Below, one piece after another: positions 1 to 10,545 of a stretch of DNA of 64,000 nucleotides. The notes beneath the pieces were generated by a model that searched no databases, was not told the origin of the DNA, and saw nothing but the letters and a program-made list of their open reading frames with translations. Where the stretch lies: positions 1 through 64,000 of the forward strand of contig JASJBI010000021.1 of NCBI GenBank assembly GCA_030066595.1. The letters are read 5' to 3'. Both the position numbers and the translations under genes were made by a program. Origin of the DNA: Alphaproteobacteria bacterium. Its GTDB lineage: Bacteria; Pseudomonadota; Alphaproteobacteria; JAJFFI01. How positions within the stretch are numbered: the first letter of the stretch is position 1; the number at the start of each line of letters is the position of its first letter.

Positions 1-215
1 GCCGCCGCGGACAACAGGTTGATACGGCGGACGAAGGGCAGCTCGGCGCTGCGCAGCAGATTCTCGTCCTCCAGGAACACGGCGTCGATCTCGGCCCGCA
101 GCCGCGCGGCCAGCGAAGCGGCCGCCTCGAGCATGTCGCGCGAGTCCTCCGACGGATCCAGCGCCAGGATGATGCGCCGGATGTCCTCTGCCTCCCGTTC
201 TCTGCGGCGCGCCAT
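1..215 (-). CDS. universal stress protein (UspA-like), partial, C-terminus off window
   Basis: Read leftward from the ATG at 215, the frame stays open to the window edge and gives about 71 residues. They begin MARRREREAEDIRRIILALD and contain a UspA-type first strand (RRIILALDPSED) followed by a helix and AEIDAVFLED, the usual start of a Usp Rossmann-like domain. The start codon shares one base with the TGA of the Lon-like protease gene upstream (TGATG), so the two are almost certainly translationally coupled. Only the N-terminal part is visible, so nucleotide-binding residues cannot be checked. The Usp call rests on pattern recognition. Confidence 0.6.
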   Translation of the reverse strand, partial: MARRREREAEDIRRIILALDPSEDSRDMLEAAASLAARLRAEIDAVFLEDENLLRSAELPFVRRINLLSAA

Positions 216-2683
216 CATGCGGCGTCTCCTTTCTCGTCCTCGTCTTCGGCCTCCTCCGACGCCTGTCTCGCGGCGACGGCGTACTTGCGCGCGGCCGCCG
301 CGAAGGCGTCGAGGCGCGCGGCGACCCGGTGATTGATGGTCTCGGGCGGATAGTTGCCCTCCCCGTCCGCCTCGCCCGCCGGCACGCCGGTCAAGAGCTC
401 GATGCCCTGGTCGATGGTCTCGACGGCATAGACCTGGAATTCGCCCCGGGCGCAGGCCTCGACCACGTCCTGGCGCAGCATCAGATGCTTGACGTTGGAC
501 GCCGGAATCAGAACGCCCTGGTCGCCCGAGAGGCCGCGCGCCTTGCAGATGTCGAAAAACCCCTCGATCTTCTCGTTGACTCCGCCGATCGCCTGGACCT
601 GGCCGTACTGGTTCACAGAGCCGGTCACGGCGAGCGACTGCTTGATCGGTGCGTCGGCCAGCGCCGAGAGCAGCGCGTAGAGTTCGGTCGACGAGGCGCT
701 GTCGCCGTCGACGCCCGAATAGGACTGCTCGAACACCAGGCTCGCGGCCAGGGACAGGGGCCGGTGCTGGCCGAACTTGGCGCCCAGATAGCCGGACAGG
801 ATCAAGACGCCCTTGCTGTGCAACGGCCCGCCGAGCTCGACCCGCCGTTCGATGTCCACCACTTCGCCGCGCCCGAGCCGCACCCGCGCCGTGATCCGGC
901 TGGGCCGGCCGAAGGCAAAACTGTTGAGCTGCAACACGGCGAGGCCGTTGATCTGACCGGCCCGTGCGCCCTCGGTATCGATCAGAACGGTGCCGCGGGT
1001 GATCTCTTCCTGCAGGCGCTCGCGGATGCGGTCAGCCCGGTGGATCTGGGCGTCGATCGCAGTCTGCACGTGCCCGGCCTTGATGACGTCGTCGCCCTTC
1101 TCGGTCGCCCAGTAGTCCGCCTCGCGCAGCAGGTCGGCGAGGCTGCGCAAATGGATCGACAGGCGCTCGGCATCGCCGGCCATTCGGCTCATATGCTCGA
1201 TCACCCGGCCGACGGCATCGCGGTCCAGCGGCCGAAGCTTTTCCCGCCGGGCCATGGTCGCGATTTGCCGGGCGAACATCTCGACGCCGCTCTCGGAGCG
1301 TTCGGTCCGGTCGTCGAAGTCGGCCGGGACTTTGAACAGCGCGTCGAAGTCCGGGTCGTAGGCGCACAGCAGGTAGTACAGCATGCGGTCGCCGAACAGG
1401 ACGATCTTGACGTCGAGCGGAATCGCCTGGGGTTCGAGCGACACCGTGCTGATCAGGCTGAGCGCCTGACCCAGGGATTCGATGCGGATCTCGCGCGACC
1501 GCAGCATGCGCTTGAACTCTTCCCAGGCGAACGGCTGGATCAGAAGCTTTCGGACATCGACGAACAGATAGCCGCCGTTGGCGCGGTGCAGGGCGCCCGG
1601 CCGAATCAGGGTGAAGTCGGTCACCAAGGCACCCATACGCGAGATATGCTCGATCCGGCCGATCAGGTTGGCAAGCGTCGGGTGGTCTTCGTAGATCAGC
1701 GGCGCGCCCTCAAGACCGCCATTGTCCACCATCACGTTGACCTCGTAGGCACGATAGGCGGCCGCCGCGTCCTCTTCGCTGCCGCCGGCGACCAGCATCG
1801 GCATGCTGGGCCGCGGCATGAACTGGTGGGCCTTGTCAACCACGTCGGCCTGGACCTCGTCGAGATAGGCCGGCACCGCGGGCAGGTCCTCGTAGCGTTT
1901 CTTGAGCTCGTCGATCAGATGTCCGACCGCGTATTGCGTGACTTCGCGATTGAGCTGGCGAAGCTGCTCGCGGGCCTCCCGCTCCCAGCGGGGGAATTGG
2001 CGCAAGGTCTCCTGCAGTTCTTCCTGCAGGGCTTCGATGTCGGCCTTGAAGCGCTGCTGTTCCTCTTCGGGCAGGGCATTGAACTCCTTCGGGCCGAGCA
2101 CCGATCCCTCGCGCACCGGCGCCAGCGCCAGCCCCGCGGGCGTGCGCACCAACGCGATGCTGCGTTCATTGGCCTTTTGCTCGACGCCCTGGAACGCCTG
2201 CTCCTGCCGCTCCTTGAGCTCTTCCTCGATCAGGCGACTGCGGCTGCGATAGTCCTCGCTCTCGAACACCGCCGGAATGGCGACTTTGAGCTCCTCCACC
2301 AGCCGGCTCATATCCTGCCGGAGCGGGCGCGCACGACCCGCCGGCAGCTGCAGCGCCCGTGGCTTCTGGGGGTCGGCGAAATTGTTGATGTAGCACCAGT
2401 CCGACGGCGTCTGTTCGCCGGCCGCGCGCTGACGCAGGAATTCGCCGATCACGCTGTGCCGGCCGGTACCGGCCGGGCCGAGCGCGAACAGGTTGTAGCC
2501 GTCGCGTTTGATGCCGGCCCCGAACCGGACCGCCTCGATGGCCCGATCCTGCCCTAGAACCTGATCCAAATCCTTGAGCTCGTCGGTCGTCGCGAATGGC
2601 AACCCGGCCGGATCGCAGCGCCGGTACAGCACCTCGGTGGCGAGGGGATCGGGCGCGGTCACCGGACCCTGCGCCCGGTGCAT
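215..2683 (-). CDS. Lon-like ATP-dependent protease (AAA domain plus S16 protease)
   Basis: This 822-residue protein belongs to the LonB-like group: an N-terminal and insert region, an AAA-type ATPase core, and a C-terminal S16 peptidase domain. The catalytic dyad is visible: Ser662 in GDSAS and Lys705 in GGVNEK, 43 residues apart, the same spacing as Ser679/Lys722 of E. coli Lon. The P-loop at about 69-76 reads GPAGTGRH, with Arg-His where a canonical Walker A has Lys-Ser/Thr. The middle (about 120-260) is rich in Glu/Gln/Arg heptads and is probably coiled coil. The start at 2683 was chosen because it lies 10 nt after the stop of the preceding zincin gene; the longer reading would overlap that gene. 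The likely role is cytoplasmic degradation of damaged or regulatory proteins. Confidence 0.9.
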   Translation of the reverse strand: MHRAQGPVTAPDPLATEVLYRRCDPAGLPFATTDELKDLDQVLGQDRAIEAVRFGAGIKRDGYNLFALGPAGTGRHSVIGEFLRQRAAGEQTPSDWCYINNFADPQKPRALQLPAGRARPLRQDMSRLVEELKVAIPAVFESEDYRSRSRLIEEELKERQEQAFQGVEQKANERSIALVRTPAGLALAPVREGSVLGPKEFNALPEEEQQRFKADIEALQEELQETLRQFPRWEREAREQLRQLNREVTQYAVGHLIDELKKRYEDLPAVPAYLDEVQADVVDKAHQFMPRPSMPMLVAGGSEEDAAAAYRAYEVNVMVDNGGLEGAPLIYEDHPTLANLIGRIEHISRMGALVTDFTLIRPGALHRANGGYLFVDVRKLLIQPFAWEEFKRMLRSREIRIESLGQALSLISTVSLEPQAIPLDVKIVLFGDRMLYYLLCAYDPDFDALFKVPADFDDRTERSESGVEMFARQIATMARREKLRPLDRDAVGRVIEHMSRMAGDAERLSIHLRSLADLLREADYWATEKGDDVIKAGHVQTAIDAQIHRADRIRERLQEEITRGTVLIDTEGARAGQINGLAVLQLNSFAFGRPSRITARVRLGRGEVVDIERRVELGGPLHSKGVLILSGYLGAKFGQHRPLSLAASLVFEQSYSGVDGDSASSTELYALLSALADAPIKQSLAVTGSVNQYGQVQAIGGVNEKIEGFFDICKARGLSGDQGVLIPASNVKHLMLRQDVVEACARGEFQVYAVETIDQGIELLTGVPAGEADGEGNYPPETINHRVAARLDAFAAAARKYAVAARQASEEAEDEDEKGDAA

Positions 2684-2693
2684 CGCACAGGGC

Positions 2694-3095
2694 TCATGCC
2701 TGGGCCTCGATACGATCCATGTCGTCGTCCGAGAAGCCGAAATGATGGCCAATCTCGTGGATCATGACATGCCGGATGATGGCCGAGAGGTCTTCTTCCG
2801 ACTCCGACCAATAGTCCAGGATCGGCCGGCGATAGAGGAAGATCATGTCCACGTCGTCGGGCACGTCGGCGACGCTCTTGGCATTGAGCGAGACGCCGCG
2901 ATAGAGACCCAACAGGTCGAAAGGCGATTCGCAGCCCATCTCGTCCATGGTCTCGTCGTCCGGGAAGTCCCGGACCTGGATGACCACGTCCCGCATATGC
3001 CGCCTGAGCTCCTGCGGAATGCTGCCGAGCGCCTCCCGGGCGACGGCCTCGATGGCCGCCAGGTCCGGCGCGCGTCCATGCCAAATCCCGGTCAT
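2694..3095 (-). CDS. small zincin-like metallopeptidase family protein (DUF1025/PF06262)
   Basis: This 133-residue protein carries a HEIGH zinc motif at 113-117 followed by HFGFSDDDMDRIE, the signature of the short minimal-zincin family PF06262. No signal peptide or membrane segment is seen, so it should be cytoplasmic. Its substrate is unknown. The reading frame extends further upstream, but that part overlaps phhB on the other strand and is a proline-rich shadow, so I start at ATG 3095 (ATG 3107 is also possible). It precedes the Lon-like protease by 10 nt in the same direction, which suggests a small proteolysis operon continuing into the Usp gene. Confidence 0.82.
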   Translation of the reverse strand: MTGIWHGRAPDLAAIEAVAREALGSIPQELRRHMRDVVIQVRDFPDDETMDEMGCESPFDLLGLYRGVSLNAKSVADVPDDVDMIFLYRRPILDYWSESEEDLSAIIRHVMIHEIGHHFGFSDDDMDRIEAQA

Positions 3096-3175
3096 AGCGG
3101 GGACCATAGCGCGGCTTGAACTGCCCGCCAAGCGCTGCCAATTTGGCTGGAAACCGGGTTCATTAGGAGGCGGCG

Positions 3176-3466
3176 ATGGCGGAAAAACTGGACGATCAAG
3201 CGGTGGCGGTGGCGCTTCAGGATCTCGATGGCTGGGAACGGGTTCCGGATCGCAGCGCGATCCGGCGCTCGCTCGCATTCAAGGATTTCAACGCTGCCTT
3301 CGGCTTCATGAGCCGCGTGGCCATGATGGCGGAGAAGATGGATCACCATCCCGAGTGGTTCAATGTCTACAACCGGGTGGAGGTCACGCTTGCGACCCAT
3401 GACGCCGGCGGCGTGACCGAGCGGGATATCAAGCTCGCGAAGTTCATCGACCAGGCCGCAAGCTAA
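3176..3466 (+). CDS. phhB: 4a-hydroxytetrahydrobiopterin dehydratase (pterin carbinolamine dehydratase)
   Basis: The 96-residue product is full length for the PCD/DCoH family, which dehydrates 4a-hydroxytetrahydropterin after aromatic amino acid hydroxylation. The active-site signature HHPEW lies at 57-61 after the [11 protein letters not shown] helix. A perfect AGGAGG at 3165-3170 sits 5 nt before the ATG. No phenylalanine hydroxylase gene is nearby, so here the protein may serve pterin recycling more generally, or molybdopterin-related metabolism as proposed for orphan PCDs. It diverges from the zincin gene, with about 80 nt between start codons. Confidence 0.93.
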   Translation: MAEKLDDQAVAVALQDLDGWERVPDRSAIRRSLAFKDFNAAFGFMSRVAMMAEKMDHHPEWFNVYNRVEVTLATHDAGGVTERDIKLAKFIDQAAS

Positions 3467-3497
3467 AGGCCGACATTGCTCAAGGCCGGCCTTTCGC
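3465..3497 (+). terminator. candidate intrinsic terminator after phhB
   Basis: An 8-bp perfect stem, AAAGGCCG (3465-3472) with CGGCCTTT (3487-3494), encloses a 14-nt loop and overlaps the phhB stop codon. The T tract is short (TTTC). It lies between the convergent phhB and SDR genes and could work in both directions. The loop is long and the T run weak, so efficiency is uncertain. Confidence 0.4.
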
Positions 3498-3533
3498 TGG
3501 GTTCGTGCTGCCCGCCTCCCCTATGATAAGGGC

Positions 3534-4295
3534 CTAGCTTGCCTGCATGCGCATGGCGCCGTCCAGCCGGACGGTGTCGCCGTTCAGCATCACATTGTCG
3601 ATGATGTGCAGGCAGAGCCGCGCGAACTCGTTCGGATGGCCGAAGCGATGCGGGAACGGGATCTGCGCGGCCAGGCTGTCCTGGATCTCCTGCGGCATGT
3701 TCAGGAGCAACGGCGTGCCGATCAGGCCCGGCGCGATGGTCAGCACCCGAACGCCGTGCCGTGCGAACTCCCGCGCCGCCGGCAGCATCATGCCTATGAC
3801 GCCGCCTTTGGAGGCGGAGTACGCCGATTGCCCGATCTGACCCTCGACCGCGGCGATCGAAGCGGTGGAGATGATCACGCCGCGTTCGTCGTCCTCGAGC
3901 GGATCCATTTGGATCATGTCTGCGGCGGCCACCCGCATGCAGTTGAACGAGCCGATCAGGTTGACCTCGATGACCCGGCGGAAGTTGTCGAGCGGCATCG
4001 GGCCGTCGCGGCCGACGATCTTCGCCGGCGGTGCGATGCCGGCGCAGTTGACCAGCACCCGCGCGGGTCCGTGCGCCTCGCGCGCGGCAGCCACCGCACC
4101 TTCGACGCTGGCCGCGTCCGAGACGTCCACGTCGAGCGCCAGTCCGCCGATCTCCTCGGCGACGGCATTGGCGCCGTCCATGTTGACGTCGAACAGCGCC
4201 ACTTTGGCGCCCGCCTTGGCCAGATGGCGCGCCGTCTCGGCGCCCAGGCCCGACCCGCCGCCGGTGACAATGGCGGCTTCACCGTTCACATTCAT
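3534..4295 (-). CDS. SDR family oxidoreductase, type II 3-hydroxyacyl-CoA dehydrogenase-like
   Basis: This 253-residue classical short-chain dehydrogenase has the cofactor motif TGGGSGLG at 11-18, Asp36 after the second strand (favouring NAD over NADP), NCAG at 83-86, and the catalytic set Ser146, Tyr159 and Lys163 (YSASK). The segment with PLEDDERGVIISTASIAA resembles the HSD17B10/type II HADH branch, which oxidises 3-hydroxyacyl-CoA or 2-methyl-3-hydroxybutyryl-CoA. A GGGAGGAG ribosome site precedes the ATG at 4295. It is a single gene convergent with phhB, with no acyl-CoA operon beside it, so the exact substrate is open. Confidence 0.85.
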   Translation of the reverse strand: MNVNGEAAIVTGGGSGLGAETARHLAKAGAKVALFDVNMDGANAVAEEIGGLALDVDVSDAASVEGAVAAAREAHGPARVLVNCAGIAPPAKIVGRDGPMPLDNFRRVIEVNLIGSFNCMRVAAADMIQMDPLEDDERGVIISTASIAAVEGQIGQSAYSASKGGVIGMMLPAAREFARHGVRVLTIAPGLIGTPLLLNMPQEIQDSLAAQIPFPHRFGHPNEFARLCLHIIDNVMLNGDTVRLDGAMRMQAS

Positions 4296-4419
4296 GCTTC
4301 GATCTCCTCCCTCGTGCGGACGCTGCCAGCCCCTGGCGCGCCCTCCCTGAATGGCCGGGGGTTCTTAGCAGATCGCCCCCGCGGTTGCGACCGCCTTGTT
4401 GCGACCGCATATTAGGACT

Positions 4420-4809
4420 ATGGCCGGCAAGGATCTGGTACTGCTCGACGCCTATGTGAAGCGCAACAGCGAGCGTTTCGTGCGCCGCTCCTTCTGGTGG
4501 AAGGTGCGCAAGACCCTCGGCAAGGTGCCCTTCATGGAGGACGCCCTCGCCGCGTACTTCTGCGCCATCGATCCGGCCACGCCGGTCCAGGTGCGTGCTG
4601 TCCTGTTCGGCGCGCTGGCCTATTTCATCATGCCCACGGACATGATCCCCGACTTCGTCGCCGGACTCGGCTTCACCGACGACGCCACCGTGCTGATCAC
4701 CGTGATCACCCTGGTGAGCCCGCACATCACCGAAGACCACCGGGACCGGGCGCGCGCGTTCCTGCTGCACAGCCAGGCGGACGCGGTGCCGACCGACGAT
4801 CCGGCCTGA
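4420..4809 (+). CDS. YkvA family (DUF1232) membrane protein
   Basis: The product is about 129 residues. The core FGALAYFIMPTDMIPDFVAGLGFTDD is the DUF1232 signature: a hydrophobic stretch, a P-x-D-x-I-P-D turn and an adjoining hydrophobic segment. Function in this family is not established. I start at ATG 4420 (MAGKDLVLL); a TTG at 4396 in the same frame would add eight residues. The following DUF3429 gene starts 10 nt after the stop, so the two are probably cotranscribed. Confidence 0.8.
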   Translation: MAGKDLVLLDAYVKRNSERFVRRSFWWKVRKTLGKVPFMEDALAAYFCAIDPATPVQVRAVLFGALAYFIMPTDMIPDFVAGLGFTDDATVLITVITLVSPHITEDHRDRARAFLLHSQADAVPTDDPA

Positions 4810-4819
4810 GGCCGCCGCC

Positions 4820-5272
4820 ATGGACCAGGTGCCCCGCCCGGCGCTGGTGCTCGGCATCGCGGGGGTGCTCCCGTTTCTCGCCGGCACCATCGGGTTTTGG
4901 GTCCTGGCGCACCCTTACGGCACGCTCATGCTCGTGCTCGAGCTGCAATACGGGGCGATCATCCTGTCCTTCCTCGGCGCCGTCCACTGGGGTCTCGCGA
5001 TCGCCGGCTATGGCGGGGCGGAGCCGAGCTGGGGGCGGCTCGGCTGGTCGGTGACGCCGGCCTTGCTTGGCTGGGTCGCGATCCAGTTCCCGCCCCTCAT
5101 GGCGATCATCCTGCTGGCGCTGATCTTCGGCGGGGCCTGGGCGGTGGACGTCCGGGCGGTGCGTCAGGGGTTCGCCCCCGCCTGGTATGCGCCGCTGCGC
5201 AAGCGGCTCACCATTGCGGTGCTGATCTGTCTCCTGGGCACGCTTTTGGCTGTCGGCCGCGGCCCTCAATGA
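4820..5272 (+). CDS. DUF3429 domain-containing integral membrane protein
   Basis: The 150-residue protein has about five hydrophobic segments. The conserved LGAVHWGLA element around residues 53-61 is typical of DUF3429, the bacterial relatives of mitochondrial TMEM69. Function is unknown. It follows the YkvA-family gene by 10 nt and ends 4 nt before the convergent DMT transporter stop, leaving almost no room for a terminator. The basic C-terminal part (APLRKRLTIAVLI) leads into a last transmembrane helix. Confidence 0.8.
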   Translation: MDQVPRPALVLGIAGVLPFLAGTIGFWVLAHPYGTLMLVLELQYGAIILSFLGAVHWGLAIAGYGGAEPSWGRLGWSVTPALLGWVAIQFPPLMAIILLALIFGGAWAVDVRAVRQGFAPAWYAPLRKRLTIAVLICLLGTLLAVGRGPQ

Positions 5273-5276
5273 CCCT

Positions 5277-6212
5277 TCAGGCGGGGGGCGCGATCGGGCT
5301 GGATCTCCCCGCGGCGCTCGATGCCCGGGCCAGCCGTGCCTCGCGCTGGGTGATGTAGACCGTCGCGCCGAAGATCACCGCTGCGCCGAGCCAGGTCCAG
5401 AGATCCGGCTGCTCGGCGAAGGCGAGGTAGCCGATCAGGGCGACGAAGGGCAGGCGGACGAAATCCAGCGGCATCACCGCGGACGCGTCGGCGGCCGCGA
5501 AGGCCCGGGTGACGCAGAGATGGGCGGCGGTGGCGACCGCCCCCAGGGCGACCAGCCATGGCCATGTCTCCGCTGCGGGCCACTGCCAGACAAACAAGGC
5601 CGGCGGCAGCGACAGGGGCGTCAGGAACAGCACCATATAGGTGACGATGGCGTTGGGTGATTCGGTCCGGGCCAGGATCTTCATGGCGACGATTGCGGCG
5701 GCGATGCAGGCAGCCCCGAACAGCACGGCCAGTGCCGCGGGGCTGACCTCGACGAAGCCCGGACGCAGGATCAGGAGCGTGCCCAGAAAGCCCACGACGG
5801 TGGCGGTCCAGCGGCGGATGCGCACGACCTCGCCCAAGACGAGGGCTGCCAGGATGGTGGTGAAGATCGGCGTGGTGAAGGACAAAGCCGTCGCTTCCGC
5901 GAGGGGCATCACCGTGACCGCCCAGAACCAGCTCAGCATGGCTAGGATCGAGAACACGCCGCGCACCGTGTAGAGGCCGAGCCGCCGGGTCTTGAGGCCG
6001 CCGAAGCCCGTGTGCATCAGCCAGGGCAGCATAAACAGGAGGCCGAAGAGATTGCGGAAGAAGGCCAGCTCGAAGGCGTGCAGACCGGACGTCTCGGAGA
6101 CGTGGCGGACGATGCCCACCATGCCGGCGAACAGGATCGAGGCGAGGGTCATGAAAAACGCCCCGCGGAGGGCTTGATTGTGCGGGGCGGACTGGGCGGA
6201 TATGGCGGACAT
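5277..6212 (-). CDS. DMT superfamily (EamA) transporter
   Basis: The 311-residue product has ten predicted hydrophobic helices arranged as two EamA repeats. The first opens with GAFFMTLASILFAGMVGIVRHV, and the second-half EPLTATALGYLVFGE-like element appears here as DFVRLPFVALIGYLAFAEQPD. That places it among drug/metabolite exporters of the inner membrane; the substrate cannot be read from sequence. I chose ATG 6212 (MSAISAQ) because it begins just before the first helix; ATG 6248 would add 12 residues. It stands alone, divergent from aacS. Confidence 0.83.
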   Translation of the reverse strand: MSAISAQSAPHNQALRGAFFMTLASILFAGMVGIVRHVSETSGLHAFELAFFRNLFGLLFMLPWLMHTGFGGLKTRRLGLYTVRGVFSILAMLSWFWAVTVMPLAEATALSFTTPIFTTILAALVLGEVVRIRRWTATVVGFLGTLLILRPGFVEVSPAALAVLFGAACIAAAIVAMKILARTESPNAIVTYMVLFLTPLSLPPALFVWQWPAAETWPWLVALGAVATAAHLCVTRAFAAADASAVMPLDFVRLPFVALIGYLAFAEQPDLWTWLGAAVIFGATVYITQREARLARASSAAGRSSPIAPPA

Positions 6213-6349
6213 CAAGCTGATATAGGGCCGCCCGGACGCGTGGGCCATTCCGGGAGCGCAGGGCAGGGTTGCGTTCGGTTCCGGTGAGGCCGTAAAACGA
6301 GCGCAGACAAGCGGATGCAGGCGCGACAGCGCCGCAGAGGGAGGACGCC

Positions 6350-8305
<1,956 letters not shown>

Positions 8306-8402
8306 AATTCACCAGAAGAGCTGACTGGGGCCACCTTCGACCTCACCCTTCGACACGCTCTGGATGAGGTCTACCGTCTGACAACACTCACCTTTACACT
8401 GA

Positions 8403-8490
8403 GCACTTCATCCTGAGGAGCCGCCTTCTCCTTCGAGACGGTCTTGCAGACCTCCTCAGGATGAAGGCGGCGTCTCGAAGGATGAAGTGC
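8403..8490. repeat. REP-like intergenic repeat with nested inverted repeats
   Basis: The gap between aacS and the UDG gene holds a perfect 15-bp inverted repeat, CTTCATCCTGAGGAG (8406-8420) with its complement at 8452-8466, nested inside a 9-bp pair GCACTTCAT (8403-8411) and ATGAAGTGC (8482-8490). The right part, CGTCTCGAAGGATGAAGTGC (8471-8490), recurs with one change near 59944-59963. Such TCGAAGGATGAAG/CCTGAGG elements are common intergenic repeats in alphaproteobacterial genomes. It could fold into a transcript hairpin between these convergent genes. Confidence 0.75.
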
Positions 8491-8541
8491 GAGGGTGGGC
8501 ACAAACGATCGTAACGGCCTGAGGCGGCCTGCCGGCAGACC

Positions 8542-9168
8542 CTATAGGAGCGCCGCGACCCGCCGGCGCATCTCCGGGATCACTTCCGTTTCGAACCAGG
8601 GGTTCTTTCTGAGCCAGTTGGTGCTGCGCCAGCTGGGATGCGGCGTCGGCAGATAGTCCGGCAGATAGTCGCGCCAGCGCCAGACCGTTTCGGTGAGCGT
8701 TCTCTCGCTCCGCCTGCCAAGGTAATGGGCCTGGGCGTACTGGCCGACCAAGAGGGTCAGCGCGATGTTGGGCAGCCGGGCGCGCAGGGGGCTATGCCAC
8801 AAGGGGGCGCATTCCGGGCGCGGCGGCAAGTCGCCGCCGCGCGCATGCCGGCCGGGATAGCAGAACCCCATCGGCACGATGGCGATGCGGCCTTCGTCGT
8901 AGAAGGTCTCCCGGTCCAGTCCGAGCCAGTCGCGCAGCCGGTCGCCCGACGGGTCGTTCCAGGGAATGCCGGTGTCGTGCACCTTGGTGCCCGGGGCCTG
9001 GCCCACGATCAGGATCCGGGCGCTGATGGAGGCCCGCAGCACGGGACGCGGGCCGAGCGGCAGATGCGCCGCGCACACCCGGCAGGCGCGAATCTGGGCG
9101 AGGACCGCGGTCAGGTCGTCATGATCTCGGACGGGTGAGGCGGGTTCCGGGTCCGTCGCGCCCGACAC
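8542..9168 (-). CDS. uracil-DNA glycosylase superfamily protein (Fe-S, family 4/5-like)
   Basis: The 208-residue product has motif A as GQAPGTKVHDTG at 56-67 and motif B as PTPHPSWR near the C-terminus, the two active-site loops of COG1573 glycosylases. Four cysteines at 29, 32, 103 and 120 are spaced like the 4Fe-4S ligands of family 4 enzymes. It should remove uracil or related bases from DNA. The Gln in motif A replaces the Glu usual in family 4, so substrate range may differ. GTG start at 9168, 4 nt after the stop of the PAS_5 gene: last gene of a three-gene leftward run. Confidence 0.85.
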   Translation of the reverse strand: MSGATDPEPASPVRDHDDLTAVLAQIRACRVCAAHLPLGPRPVLRASISARILIVGQAPGTKVHDTGIPWNDPSGDRLRDWLGLDRETFYDEGRIAIVPMGFCYPGRHARGGDLPPRPECAPLWHSPLRARLPNIALTLLVGQYAQAHYLGRRSERTLTETVWRWRDYLPDYLPTPHPSWRSTNWLRKNPWFETEVIPEMRRRVAALL

Positions 9169-9172
9169 ACGC

Positions 9173-9706
9173 TCAGCGCGGGCCGGCCGCCGGTTCCGCC
9201 GCGTCGATTACCAGGCGGAGCGTGGGACGCTCGCCCAGCGCGCGCATGCGCCGGCTCATGCCGCCCTGCTCCTTCGGCCAGATCCCGGCCAGCAGCATGT
9301 TGACGGTGACCCCGTCGTCGGAGAGCGGGAGCGCCAGGCATTCATACGCCCGTATGCGTCCCTGCAGGCCCGCCTCCACGTCCCGGCGGGCCGGTGCGCC
9401 GGTCTCGGAGCATTCCCGCCACAGCGCCGGCAGCACCTCGCGGACGTCCGCTGGCTCGCCGGTGGCCGGGTCCAGGGTCTCGGACTCCATCAGCTCGTCC
9501 GCCGTGCTGCCGACCAGCCGGTCGGAGAACGAGAGCGGGTCCCAATGGACGTTTATGAGTAAGATCCTAGGAAGTAAATCCGGTATGTCGATCGGATCGA
9601 TATCGACGCGCCCCGGCATGGCGCGCGCGCCGCGCAGTTCCTCCCAATACCGGTACAGCCGGCGCATCTTGGGATGCCATACGTTATAGAGCAACGCCTG
9701 CGGCAT
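9173..9706 (-). CDS. PAS_5 (PF07310) domain protein
   Basis: The 177-residue protein is a stand-alone PAS_5 domain: it opens with HPKMRRLYRYWEELRGARAMPGR, the family hallmark (YWxxLRGxRxxPxRxDxDPxDIP), and continues with LLPRILLINV. No output domain is attached. Members are widespread in alphaproteobacteria and their function is not established; a ligand- or redox-sensing role is inferred from the fold. It lies between the sirtuin gene (49 nt upstream) and the glycosylase gene (4 nt downstream) in the same direction. Confidence 0.82.
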   Translation of the reverse strand: MPQALLYNVWHPKMRRLYRYWEELRGARAMPGRVDIDPIDIPDLLPRILLINVHWDPLSFSDRLVGSTADELMESETLDPATGEPADVREVLPALWRECSETGAPARRDVEAGLQGRIRAYECLALPLSDDGVTVNMLLAGIWPKEQGGMSRRMRALGERPTLRLVIDAAEPAAGPR

Positions 9707-9755
9707 CGACCCAAGCTCCCTCCCTGGGATCTCCCTCGACGGCCAGACTAGCCAG

Positions 9756-10478
9756 CTACCAGCCCTCTTTCAACAGCCGATCCACATAGGCCGGAACCAC
9801 CTGGGAGGCCGGGCCGTAGATGGCCTCGGAGAACAGCGTGGCGCCCTCGGAGGGCTCCAGATTGAGCTCGATCGTGTGCGCCCGGCCGCCCAACCGCGCC
9901 TCCTGGACGAAGCCCGCCGCCGGGTAGACGTTCCCGGACGTGCCGATGGAGATGAACAGATCGCAGGCCGAGAGCGCCGCATAGATGCGGTCCATGTCGA
10001 AGGGCATCTCGCCGAACCAGACCACATGCGGCCGCGTAGTGCCCTGGCTGTCGCAGGACGCGCAGCTCTCCTCGACGGTGATATCGGTCTCGCAGTCGCT
10101 CACCTGCCCGCAGGCCTCGCAGCGCACCTTGAGCAGCTCGCCATGCATGTGGATCCGGTTCCGGCTGCCGGCCCGTTCGTGCAGGTTGTCGATGTTCTGG
10201 GTGACCAGCAGAACCTCGTCTGCCCAGTCCCGTTCCAGCCTGGCCAGCGCCTCATGTGCGGCGTTGGGGCGGATGTTGTCCGACAGGAGTCCGCGCCGGC
10301 GCGAGTTGTAGAACTCCTGCACCATGGCCGGGTTACGCAGATAGCCCTCCGGCGTGGCCACGTCTTCGAGATTGACCTTGGACCAGATCCCGTCCGCGTC
10401 GCGGAAGGTATCGAGGCCCGATTCCTTGGAGATGCCCGCCCCGGTCAGGATCACGATCCGTCCGTCCCATCGCGCCAT
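9756..10478 (-). CDS. cobB: NAD-dependent protein deacylase, class III sirtuin (CobB)
   Basis: This 240-residue sirtuin removes acyl groups from lysine using NAD. Seen in order: GAGIS at 13-17, TQNID at 93-97, catalytic His112, and the zinc site Cys120/Cys123/Cys139/Cys142. The Tyr57-x-x-Arg60 pair (FYNSR) marks class III enzymes, which prefer succinyl- or malonyl-lysine. A GGGGGAGGG ribosome site precedes the ATG. Its divergent neighbour is the LMW phosphatase gene, 67 nt away. Confidence 0.93.
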   Translation of the reverse strand: MARWDGRIVILTGAGISKESGLDTFRDADGIWSKVNLEDVATPEGYLRNPAMVQEFYNSRRRGLLSDNIRPNAAHEALARLERDWADEVLLVTQNIDNLHERAGSRNRIHMHGELLKVRCEACGQVSDCETDITVEESCASCDSQGTTRPHVVWFGEMPFDMDRIYAALSACDLFISIGTSGNVYPAAGFVQEARLGGRAHTIELNLEPSEGATLFSEAIYGPASQVVPAYVDRLLKEGW

Positions 10479-10545
10479 TTGCCCTCCCCCGCCTCTTGCG
10501 TTATGTGCCTTTCGCGCGGCGTATCATACGGGTTGGGAGGCAGCG

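Noticed and set aside
329-2557. 742-codon open frame opposite the Lon-like protease
   Set aside because: It is an antisense frame kept open by high GC content; the translation is Arg/Asp/His/Val-rich without any recognisable domain, while the minus strand shows a complete S16 protease.
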